This document shows positions 6,432 to 12,067 of a stretch of DNA of 12,067 bases, in pieces. The DNA lies in the NCBI GenBank assembly GCA_023426505.1, contig JAFAAP010000292.1:1-12067 (forward strand). The letters are read 5' to 3'. Under the pieces are notes generated by a model. It was given only the letters and a program-made list of their open reading frames with translations, had not been told where the DNA came from and made no database searches. Numbering within the stretch: position 1 is the stretch's first letter; each line of letters starts with the position of its first letter. The position numbers were made by a program, and so were the translations under genes. This DNA is from Pseudomonadota bacterium (lineage in GTDB: Bacteria; Pseudomonadota; Alphaproteobacteria; Rhizobiales; Beijerinckiaceae).

Positions 6432-6470
6432 TGTGTTCTCCTGGAGGACATTCCTGTCGATGCCTTAGAA

Positions 6471-6496
6471 ATCGTGCCCTAAGGTAAAGTTATTCC
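6471..6496 (-). promoter_or_regulatory. Possible EcfG-type (general stress) promoter
   Basis: On the minus strand GGAAT (6496-6492) is followed after 17 nt by CGAT (6474-6471). Alphaproteobacterial EcfG promoters are known as GGAAC, 16-17 nt, CGTT, so this is a near match with one mismatch in each element. The -10 lies 40 nt before the ATG at 6431. Overlapping it are CCTTAG (6463-6468) and CTAAGG (6479-6484) as an inverted repeat, and CCTAAG repeated at 6478 and 6495. The rest of the 156-bp gap (6432-6587) shows only a weak 4-bp GC hairpin. Confidence 0.35.
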
Positions 6497-6587
6497 TAAG
6501 ACAACAGGTTCGAAGAACAGAATACACGTCTCTTCATTTATATTGCCGCCGAGCCGACCAGCCCCGGACCCGGAAGCGGGACAGCCT

Positions 6588-6962
6588 CTAATCGGCAAGC
6601 CCTAGAGCGACAGCCTCAGCATCCGAGAACAAGCGGGAGCGCGTCAGAAAGCGTACATTGCGCCCGTTTTCGAGGGAAAACATCCCTCCCCGGCCCGGCA
6701 CCAAGTCGATAATCAGCTGGGTATGCTTCCAGTACTCGTACTGCGAAGAGCTCATATAGAACGGCGCGCCGCCGATTATCCCGAGGAGAACGTCGGCATC
6801 ACCGACGATGTAGTCGCCTTGCGGGTAGCACATCGGCGAGGATCCGTCACAGCAGCCGCCGGACTGATGAAAGAGGACGGGTCCGTATTCGCTCTGCAAT
6901 GTCGCGATCAGATCGAGTGCGGCAGGCGTCGCCGTGACCCGGAGGATCTCGGTCTTGTCCAT
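6588..6962 (-). CDS. DUF779 family protein, aldehyde dehydrogenase partner
   Basis: The 124-residue product belongs to DUF779, a family commonly found next to acetaldehyde-type aldehyde dehydrogenase genes and of unknown biochemical role. The signature is FHQSGGCCDGSSPMC (31-45), with Cys37, Cys38, Cys45 and His32 close together, followed by GDADVLLG and YWKHTQLIIDLVPGRGGMFSLE (77-98, in parts). The Cys/His cluster could bind a metal or carry a reactive thiol (inference). GAGG lies 6 nt before the ATG at 6962. It is 68 bp after the aldehyde dehydrogenase stop, with a strong hairpin between, and is almost surely cotranscribed from the sigma-54 promoter. Confidence 0.88.
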   Translation of the reverse strand: MDKTEILRVTATPAALDLIATLQSEYGPVLFHQSGGCCDGSSPMCYPQGDYIVGDADVLLGIIGGAPFYMSSSQYEYWKHTQLIIDLVPGRGGMFSLENGRNVRFLTRSRLFSDAEAVALGLAD

Positions 6963-6989
6963 CCATCACCTCACGTTGTTGCATGTGAA

Positions 6990-7017
6990 GGCAGGGCGCG
7001 TGACGCCGCGCCCTGCC
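6990..7017 (-). other. Perfect 11-bp intercistronic hairpin
   Basis: GGCAGGGCGCG (6990-7000) and CGCGCCCTGCC (7007-7017) pair fully around a 6-nt loop, lying 13 nt after the aldehyde dehydrogenase stop and 27 nt before the DUF779 start. No U-run follows on the transcript strand. It may be an mRNA-stabilising or processing element, or a partial terminator that lowers DUF779 expression relative to the dehydrogenase. Confidence 0.65.
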
Positions 7018-7030
7018 CGTTCTCCGCGGA

Positions 7031-8548
7031 TCAGAAGAACCCGAGGGCCTTGCTGCTGTAGCTGACAAGAAGGTTCTTGGTCTGCTGATAGTGGTCCAGC
7101 ATCATCTTGTGGGTCTCGCGTCCGATGCCCGACTGCTTGTAGCCGCCGAAGGCCGCATGGGCTGGGTAGGCATGGTAGCAGTTGGTCCAGACGCGGCCGG
7201 CTTGGATGGCCCGGCCGAAGCGGTATGCGCGATTGCCGTTGCGCGTCCAGACGCCAGCCCCGAGGCCGTAGAGGGTGTCATTGGCGATCGACAGGGCCTC
7301 GTCCTCGTCCTTGAAGGTCGTGACGGAGACCACCGGGCCGAAGATCTCCTCCTGGAAGATCCGCATTCGGTTATGGCCGCGGAACACAGTCGGCTTGACG
7401 TAGTAGCCGCCGGACAACTCTCCCGGCAGATTGTTGCGCTCGCCGCCCGTCAGAACCTCGGCTCCCTCCTGCCTGCCGATGTCGATGTAGCTGAGGATCT
7501 TCTCGAGCTGCTCGCTTGATGCCTGGGCGCCGATCATCGTGGACGGATCGAGCGGGCTCCCCTGCTTGACTGCCTCGACGCGCTTCAGCGCCTTCTCCAT
7601 GAAACGATCGTAGATGGATTCCTGGACCAGGGCTCGGCTCGGGCAGGTGCAGACCTCGCCTTGGTTGAGGGCGAACATGACGAAGCCCTCGATGGCCTTG
7701 TCGAGATAGTCGTCGTCCTCAGCCGTGACGTCGGAGAAGAAGATGTTGGGAGACTTGCCGCCAAGTTCGAGGGTGACCGGAATAAGGTTCTGGCTCGCAT
7801 ATTGCATGATCAGGCGGCCCGTCGTCGTCTCGCCGGTGAAGGCGATCTTCGCGATGCGGGAACTCGAGGCCAGAGGCTTTCCGGCCTCGAGCCCGAAGCC
7901 GTTGACGATGTTGAGGACGCCGGGCGGCAGCAGGTCGCCCACGAGTTCGGCCCAGACGAGGAGCGAAGCGGGCGTCTGCTCGGCGGGCTTGATCACCACG
8001 CAATTGCCCGCCGCGAGTGCCGGCGCCAGTTTCCAGGCCGCCATCAGGATCGGGAAGTTCCAGGGGATGATCTGACCCACCACGCCGAGAGGCTCGTGGA
8101 AGTGATAGGCGACCGTGTCGTGATCGATCTCGGCGATCGATCCCTCCTGAGAGCGGATGCAGCCGGCGAAATAACGGAAGTGGTCGATGGCCAGCGGAAT
8201 GTCCGCAGCGGTCGTCTCGCGGATCGGCTTCCCGTTGTCCCAGGTCTCGACCAGGGCCAGCGTGTCAAGGTTCGCCTCCATCCGGTCGGCGATCTGGTTG
8301 AGAATGCGCGCGCGTTCGCCTGGTGCCATCTTGCCCCAGGCATCCTTCGCCGCATGAGCGGCGTCCAGAGCCTTCTCGATATCATCCTTGTCCGAGCGGG
8401 CGACCTCACAGACGGACTTGCCGGTCACGGGGGAGATGTTCTCGAAGTAGCGACCGTTGACCGGCTCGACCCATTGTCCACCGATATAGTTGGCATAGCG
8501 GTCCTTGAACGGGGCCTTGGTGAGCGTCAGGAATTCCGGCTTGTTCAT
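7031..8548 (-). CDS. NAD-dependent aldehyde dehydrogenase, acetaldehyde type (AldB/ExaC/AcoD-like)
   Basis: The 505-residue product oxidises aliphatic aldehydes, probably acetaldehyde, to carboxylates with NAD(P)+ in the cytoplasm. Key residues are present: Asn164 in IPWNFP, Lys187 in VIKPAEQTP, the FTGETTTGR loop (237-245), Glu261 in LELGGKSPN, and the catalytic Cys300 in NQGEVCTCPSR. EIFGPVV (401-407) and the C-terminal GGYKQSGIGRETH are typical. The EVCTCPSR form is characteristic of the AldB/ExaC/AcoD group that serves ethanol and acetoin catabolism. GGAGG lies before the ATG at 8548; a longer frame to 8674 would run through the sigma-54 promoter and is rejected. It is the first gene of an operon with DUF779, and the divergent AcoR-like activator is its likely regulator. 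Confidence 0.95.
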   Translation of the reverse strand: MNKPEFLTLTKAPFKDRYANYIGGQWVEPVNGRYFENISPVTGKSVCEVARSDKDDIEKALDAAHAAKDAWGKMAPGERARILNQIADRMEANLDTLALVETWDNGKPIRETTAADIPLAIDHFRYFAGCIRSQEGSIAEIDHDTVAYHFHEPLGVVGQIIPWNFPILMAAWKLAPALAAGNCVVIKPAEQTPASLLVWAELVGDLLPPGVLNIVNGFGLEAGKPLASSSRIAKIAFTGETTTGRLIMQYASQNLIPVTLELGGKSPNIFFSDVTAEDDDYLDKAIEGFVMFALNQGEVCTCPSRALVQESIYDRFMEKALKRVEAVKQGSPLDPSTMIGAQASSEQLEKILSYIDIGRQEGAEVLTGGERNNLPGELSGGYYVKPTVFRGHNRMRIFQEEIFGPVVSVTTFKDEDEALSIANDTLYGLGAGVWTRNGNRAYRFGRAIQAGRVWTNCYHAYPAHAAFGGYKQSGIGRETHKMMLDHYQQTKNLLVSYSSKALGFF

Positions 8549-8582
8549 TGGTTTCCTCCCTGGATGAACACGCAGGCCTCTT

Positions 8583-8598
8583 AGCAATTTGCGTGCCA
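8583..8598 (-). promoter_or_regulatory. Sigma-54 promoter of the aldehyde dehydrogenase operon
   Basis: On the minus strand the sequence reads TGGCACG, CAAA, TTGCT. This is a full match to the sigma-54 consensus TGGCACG-N4-TTGCW, with the GG and GC doublets correctly spaced. Transcription should start near 8572, about 24 nt before the ATG at 8548. It fits the adjacent sigma-54-dependent activator gene. Confidence 0.93.
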
Positions 8599-8657
8599 CC
8601 TCCCTCATCCATGGCAAGAAATCGATGCTGCCACGCGGCAAATGCTTGAAGGGAAAG

Positions 8658-8674
8658 GTGCGGCTCCGCCGCAC
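8658..8674. promoter_or_regulatory. Perfect palindrome between promoter and enhancer
   Basis: GTGCGGC and GCCGCAC are separated by TCC, giving a 17-bp perfect inverted repeat 60 bp upstream of the -24 element. It could be a binding site for a second regulator of the dehydrogenase operon, or a hairpin. It does not resemble the TGCAACA half-sites nearby. Confidence 0.4.
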
Positions 8675-8751
8675 AGTTCTGACGATGTTTCGTGACTTCT
8701 CTTTGCTTGGCCTTGGCCTATCATGGGCTCCGTCGCGCCATGAAACGCATC

Positions 8752-8777
8752 TGCAACACCTGTTGCAATTTGCGACA
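8752..8777. promoter_or_regulatory. Probable upstream activator sequence for the AcoR-like regulator
   Basis: TGCAACA (8752-8758), CC, TGTTGCA (8761-8767) is a perfect 7-bp inverted repeat. TGTTGCA then forms a second, one-mismatch repeat with TGCGACA (8771-8777) across 3 bp, so three half-sites are in series. They lie some 155-180 bp upstream of the sigma-54 promoter, a normal enhancer distance, and just 19 bp before the regulator start, which would also allow autoregulation. A TATCAT at 8719-8724 is a possible -10 for the regulator gene. Confidence 0.65.
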
Positions 8778-8795
8778 CCGTGACAGGAGGAAGCC

Positions 8796-10655
8796 GTGTC
8801 GCCAGATCGGATTCAGAATGCACGCCGGAGTTTCTTTTCCGCAGGCACCCTCGCCCAGAACCTCGTTTCCCAGCCGATCCAACGCTCCTGGTCGCGATGT
8901 GCCGCGCTCGGACTGGAGGTCGGAAGCCTCTCCCTTCCCGAACCGCTGACACCCCAGGAATTTGCTGCCGCCGCGGAAGAGGCCGAAGCCTTCAAGCGCC
9001 TGTGCCGCCCGGAACTCGAGGTGCTTTATGCCGATGCTGAAGCGAACGACAGCATCGTCATTCTGACCAATGCCCAGGGCCTGATCCTCGACACGGTCGG
9101 CAGCACTGATTTTGCGCAGCGCGCGGCGCGCGTGGCGCTGAGGCCCGGCGTTCCCTGGTCCGAGCAGATCGTCGGCACCAACGCCATCGGCACCGCCCTG
9201 GCGGAAGGATGCCCGATCGAGGTGCGCGGGGCGGAACATTACCTCGAGTGCAACCGCATCCTGAGCTGCTCGGCGACCCCGATCATCGGACCACAAGGCA
9301 AGATCCTGGGCGTCCTCGACTTGTCTGGCCCGGCCGAAGTACATCAGGCCCATGCGCTCGGCCTCGTTCGGTTGGCCGCCGAGCAGATCGAGCACCGGCT
9401 CTTCGATCACGGCTTCGAGCACGTGGATCTCGTGCGCCTTCAGGCGGATCCTTCGCTCCTCGGCACACCACGCGAGGGCATTCTCGTGTTCGAGAATGGA
9501 CGGCTGAAAGCAGCCAATCGCCAGGGTCTTCTGCTTATCGGCCGTGATTACGGCGCCGTTGATACGGCGGCATGGGCGGACCTGTTTCAGGATGGCATGT
9601 CTGCCTTCTCCGATACAGGTCGCCTGAGACGGATCGGCGGCGGCTCGCTCTTCGGCAGAATGGATCGCCCTCGTAAGAAGGTCTCGGCGAGCTCGTTCGC
9701 GCAACAGAAGCCCGTCACGCCGAGAGCGATTCAGCCGATCTTCGATCTGGAGATCCTCAAGGCCGTGGGGCGAGCGGTGCGTCTCCTCGATGCCGATGTG
9801 CCAGTCCTCGTCTGGGGCGAGACCGGAACGGGCAAGGAGATCTTTGCACGGGCGGTCCATGAGCGATGCGCGCGCTCCGGGAAACCGTTCGTGGCCATCA
9901 ACTGCGCCGCGCTGCCGGAAACGCTGATGGAAGCGGAACTGTTCGGATACCAGCCCGGCGCTTTTACCGGGGCCAAGTCTGGCGGATCCAAGGGGCATCT
10001 CCGGGAGGCGGATGGAGGAGTGCTCTTCCTCGACGAGATCGGCGACATGCCGCTCGCCCTTCAAACGAAGCTGCTGCGAGTGCTCCAGGAGCGGGAGATC
10101 GTGCCTCTCGGCGGAGGTCGGCCAGCGGCAGTCGACTTCGCTCTCATCTGCGCCACCAATCGGGACCTGGCGGAACTCGTTCGAACGGGTGGTTTCCGGT
10201 CGGATCTCTATTACCGGATTGCCCAATATACGATCGAGCTCCAGCCCCTGAGCCGGCGCCAAGATCGGGACCAGCTCATCGACGCCTTATGGGAAGCACT
10301 GGGCGGACGCGCCCGCCGGATCACCCTGTCCCCCGCCTGCCGTTCCCGCCTCACAGCCTACCCCTGGCCCGGCAATTTCCGGCAGCTCGTCGGGTGCCTG
10401 CGTGCGATGCTCGCGCTTTGCGAACCCGGCGAAACCGCCGGAACAGAGGCCTTGCCTTCAGATATCCGCGCAGATCCAGCGGATTGCGGACCGGGCCGAA
10501 CCCAGTCCGCCGTGCATTCGGCAAGCCTGGATGCTTTGACGATCAACGCCATGCAGAATGCGCTTCAGGCAGCAGGCGGCAATATATCCCTCGCAGCCCG
10601 CAGGCTGGGAGTGAGCCGCAGCACCCTCTACCGCCGCCTGCACGGCCAGATCTGA
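8796..10655 (+). CDS. AcoR-like sigma-54-dependent transcriptional activator
   Basis: The 619-residue product is an enhancer-binding protein of the AcoR type. Order of domains: a GAF sensor domain at about 75-205; a linker or second PAS-like segment (~225-290); an AAA+ domain at about 315-530 with Walker A GETGTGKE (341-348), the sigma-54 contact loop GAFTGA (389-394 region), Walker B VLFLDE (409-414), the Arg-finger region FRSDLYYRI (467-475) and WPGNFRQL (524-531); and a C-terminal Fis-type helix-turn-helix (GGNISLAARRLGVSRSTLYR, 594-613). No receiver domain is present, so activity is set by a ligand at the GAF domain, perhaps an aldehyde, alcohol or acetoin. The start is GTG at 8796, preceded by AGGAGG at 5 nt. 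It is divergent from the dehydrogenase operon with its sigma-54 promoter. Confidence 0.95.
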   Translation: MSPDRIQNARRSFFSAGTLAQNLVSQPIQRSWSRCAALGLEVGSLSLPEPLTPQEFAAAAEEAEAFKRLCRPELEVLYADAEANDSIVILTNAQGLILDTVGSTDFAQRAARVALRPGVPWSEQIVGTNAIGTALAEGCPIEVRGAEHYLECNRILSCSATPIIGPQGKILGVLDLSGPAEVHQAHALGLVRLAAEQIEHRLFDHGFEHVDLVRLQADPSLLGTPREGILVFENGRLKAANRQGLLLIGRDYGAVDTAAWADLFQDGMSAFSDTGRLRRIGGGSLFGRMDRPRKKVSASSFAQQKPVTPRAIQPIFDLEILKAVGRAVRLLDADVPVLVWGETGTGKEIFARAVHERCARSGKPFVAINCAALPETLMEAELFGYQPGAFTGAKSGGSKGHLREADGGVLFLDEIGDMPLALQTKLLRVLQEREIVPLGGGRPAAVDFALICATNRDLAELVRTGGFRSDLYYRIAQYTIELQPLSRRQDRDQLIDALWEALGGRARRITLSPACRSRLTAYPWPGNFRQLVGCLRAMLALCEPGETAGTEALPSDIRADPADCGPGRTQSAVHSASLDALTINAMQNALQAAGGNISLAARRLGVSRSTLYRRLHGQI

Positions 10656-10660
10656 CGGGA

Positions 10661-11614
10661 TCAACTCCGCGGAATCGCCAACCGGTAGGCGAGACGTGCT
10701 GCAACGCGGGCCGTTTGGCCATTCCGATCGAGGAGCGGATTGTACTCGGCGATGTCAGCGACGGCGAGCTTGCCGGAGGCCAGAACCGTGTCGACAAGCC
10801 CTTCGACGACGTCGAGCGGGACACCGCGGGCCGCCGGCGCAGAGACGCCCGGCGCTACGGCTTCGGGCAACACGTCGAGATCAACCGTCAGGTAAACCAC
10901 ATCGGCCTGCGCGATGCGCCGCTCGAGCAGGCTGCGAAGACCATCGACCTGATCAGGCCGGATTTCCTCATCGAGCCAGTATTCCACGCCCAAGGCCTTG
11001 GCGCGCTCGAACAAGGCCGCCGTATTGGCCAATTCGCTGATCCCGAAGCAGATATAATTGAATTCGGCGCCATGACTGGCGCAAAGCTCCGCAATCTGGC
11101 GGAAGGGCGTTCCCGAATTCGGCCGCGGCGCGAGCCGAAGGTCGAAATGTGCATCGAGGTTCACGACGAGAATCTTCGTAGAGCTCATCCGATCGCGGAG
11201 GTGCTTGGTCAGCCCTAGGAAGCTGCCGTAGGCGACCTCATGCCCTCCGCCCAGGACGACCGGTCGGATGCCGCGATCGAGCAACCCGGCAATCCTCTCG
11301 GCTAGGCTTTCTTGCGCTCCTTCCAGATCCTCACCCTGGCAGACGACGTCACCAGCCTCATGCAGAGATACTGGGCCATGGATTGCCAGGCGGAACAGAA
11401 CCTCGCGGATTGCCGCGGGCCCTGCGGCTGCTCCGGCGCGCCCGAAATTCCGACGAACTCCTTCGTCGGACGCAAAGCCGAGCAGTGCAGATCCGCCGGT
11501 CGCGTCGTCGCTCAGGGGCCGTATGACGTCCTTGACCCGCCAGACCAGACCATCCTCGCCCTGATCCCCCGGAAGGCCGACAGATCGCGAGGCCGACTTC
11601 TCCTGGCTGCTCAT
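10661..11614 (-). CDS. hutG: Formimidoylglutamase (arginase/ureohydrolase family)
   Basis: The 317-residue product hydrolyses N-formimidoyl-L-glutamate to glutamate and formamide, the last step of one histidine degradation route. Mn2+ ligands of the ureohydrolase family are all present: His125 (LGGGHEVAYGS), Asp154, His156 and Asp158 (NLDAHFDLR), and Asp245 and Asp247 (LTVDLDVLP). FASDEGVRRNFGRAGAAAGP (47-66) and GTPFRQI (168-174) are typical of HutG rather than of arginase or agmatinase. The ATG at 11614 overlaps the hutC stop as ATGA, so the two are translationally coupled. Only 5 bp separate its stop from the stop of the convergent activator gene. Residues 1-35 are less conserved. Confidence 0.9.
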   Translation of the reverse strand: MSSQEKSASRSVGLPGDQGEDGLVWRVKDVIRPLSDDATGGSALLGFASDEGVRRNFGRAGAAAGPAAIREVLFRLAIHGPVSLHEAGDVVCQGEDLEGAQESLAERIAGLLDRGIRPVVLGGGHEVAYGSFLGLTKHLRDRMSSTKILVVNLDAHFDLRLAPRPNSGTPFRQIAELCASHGAEFNYICFGISELANTAALFERAKALGVEYWLDEEIRPDQVDGLRSLLERRIAQADVVYLTVDLDVLPEAVAPGVSAPAARGVPLDVVEGLVDTVLASGKLAVADIAEYNPLLDRNGQTARVAARLAYRLAIPRS

Positions 11615-12067
11615 TGTTCAGTTCCTCTGACTTCATTTGCGGCCGGACCGATACCTTCACTGTGGTCCTGATGCCCGCCCTTGCGATTGTCGCGGCTTCC
11701 GGACGGCGATTGTCCTCCCTGCCCCCGTCCCGTTGGGAAAAACCGGCCGACAAGACGGTGGCGGTCCCCCGGATAGATGATGCGAGCCTCCGTGATGAAG
11801 GCCCCCGCCTGCCAGGTCCGGCGCTCCAGCACGAGGCAGGCTGTTCCGGTCGCCACCTGAAGGCGCCTGTGCAGCTTCGCGTCGGCGTTAACCGCACCGA
11901 TGACGTGCTCCGCATCCGTCCACGGAACGCGATTGAGGAGCCAGGTTCCGGGTGGCATATCTTCGAAGGTTTCCCTGCGCACGTCGGGTACCGACGCGAG
12001 ATTGATGATCCTCTCCTCATAAGCCTCCGGCCTGCCATCAATGAGGTGCTGGGTATCAATGCACAGG
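11611..12067 (-). CDS. hutC: Histidine utilisation repressor HutC, C-terminal part (5' end outside window)
   Basis: 151 residues are visible, in a frame open to the right edge. They form most of the UTRA effector domain of a GntR/HutC-family repressor. Supporting patterns are HLIDGRPEAYEERIINLASVP, PPGTWLLNRVPWTDAEHVIGA, ACLVLERRTWQAGAFIT and IIYPGDRHRLVGRFFPTG (each read as short segments). In HutC the UTRA domain binds urocanate, releasing the hut operator. The N-terminal winged-helix DNA-binding domain lies outside. After the domain there is a polar tail of ~35 residues (from GRGQGG to RGTEQ) that looks disordered. The stop overlaps the hutG start. Other hut genes are expected beyond the right edge. 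Confidence 0.9.
   Translation of the reverse strand, partial: LCIDTQHLIDGRPEAYEERIINLASVPDVRRETFEDMPPGTWLLNRVPWTDAEHVIGAVNADAKLHRRLQVATGTACLVLERRTWQAGAFITEARIIYPGDRHRLVGRFFPTGRGQGGQSPSGSRDNRKGGHQDHSEGIGPAANEVRGTEQ

Noticed and set aside
6977..6983. An extra TGTTGCA copy near the DUF779 start, same as the activator half-site
   Set aside because: A single 7-mer is expected about once or more by chance in 12 kb on two strands, and it has no partner half-site there.
7661..8584. Rightward open frame (307 codons) opposite the aldehyde dehydrogenase
   Set aside because: Antisense shadow with no recognisable domain; it would end over the sigma-54 promoter.
8721..10262. Long leftward open frame (513 codons) opposite the AcoR-like regulator
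   Set aside because: Antisense shadow of a gene with clear GAF, AAA+ and HTH motifs; it also starts inside that gene and ends in the control region.
9866..11218. Rightward open frame (450 codons) spanning the end of the regulator and hutG
   Set aside because: It is out of frame with the regulator, antisense to hutG, and very Arg/Pro-rich, as expected for a GC-driven false frame.

Overview
The window is GC-rich (clearly lower GC only around 3040-3290), gene-dense bacterial DNA. Alphaproteobacterial origin, probably Hyphomicrobiales/Methylobacteriaceae-like (Microvirga or Methylobacterium relatives), is my inference from codon use, the RTX-tailed polysaccharide-lyase-like protein, the hut genes and a possible EcfG-like promoter. 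No rRNA, tRNA, IS element, phage gene or CRISPR array was seen. Most of it looks like chromosomal metabolic modules, each with its own regulator.

Left part (1-3006): the C-terminal end of a secreted RTX calcium-binding protein runs off the left edge and meets a convergent gene for a HpaB / 4-hydroxybutyryl-CoA dehydratase superfamily enzyme. That enzyme is transcribed divergently from a TetR-family regulator. The short region between them holds a clean TGTTCA-N6-TGAACA operator that overlaps promoter elements in both directions, so the TetR protein very likely controls the enzyme and itself. By alignment from memory, the enzyme resembles 4-hydroxybutyryl-CoA dehydratase but lacks two of its four Fe-S ligands and other active-site residues, so its chemistry is open.

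Middle part (3007-6590): an AT-richer leader with crossing inverted repeats precedes a small acidic orphan protein. Next come a small exported protein with four cysteines, a two-gene set (aldo/keto reductase, then LdhA-type D-lactate dehydrogenase), and a small exported protein with a helical, coiled-coil-like C-terminal half, possibly under a general-stress sigma factor.

Right-centre (6588-10655): a coherent aldehyde-oxidation module. An acetaldehyde-type aldehyde dehydrogenase and a DUF779 protein form an operon with a textbook sigma-54 promoter (TGGCACG-N4-TTGCT). Divergently encoded is an AcoR-like sigma-54 activator (GAF, AAA+ with GAFTGA, Fis-type HTH). Overlapping TGCAACA/TGTTGCA half-sites next to the activator gene are the likely enhancer. 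An 11-bp perfect hairpin separates the two operon genes.

Right edge (10661-12067): formimidoylglutamase hutG and the C-terminal part of the repressor hutC overlap by ATGA, the end of a histidine-utilisation operon that continues beyond the window. hutG converges on the activator gene with only 5 bp between the stop codons.

The most promising points for something undescribed are the altered 4HBD-like enzyme, the DUF779 partner of the aldehyde dehydrogenase, and the structured leader at 3181-3230.
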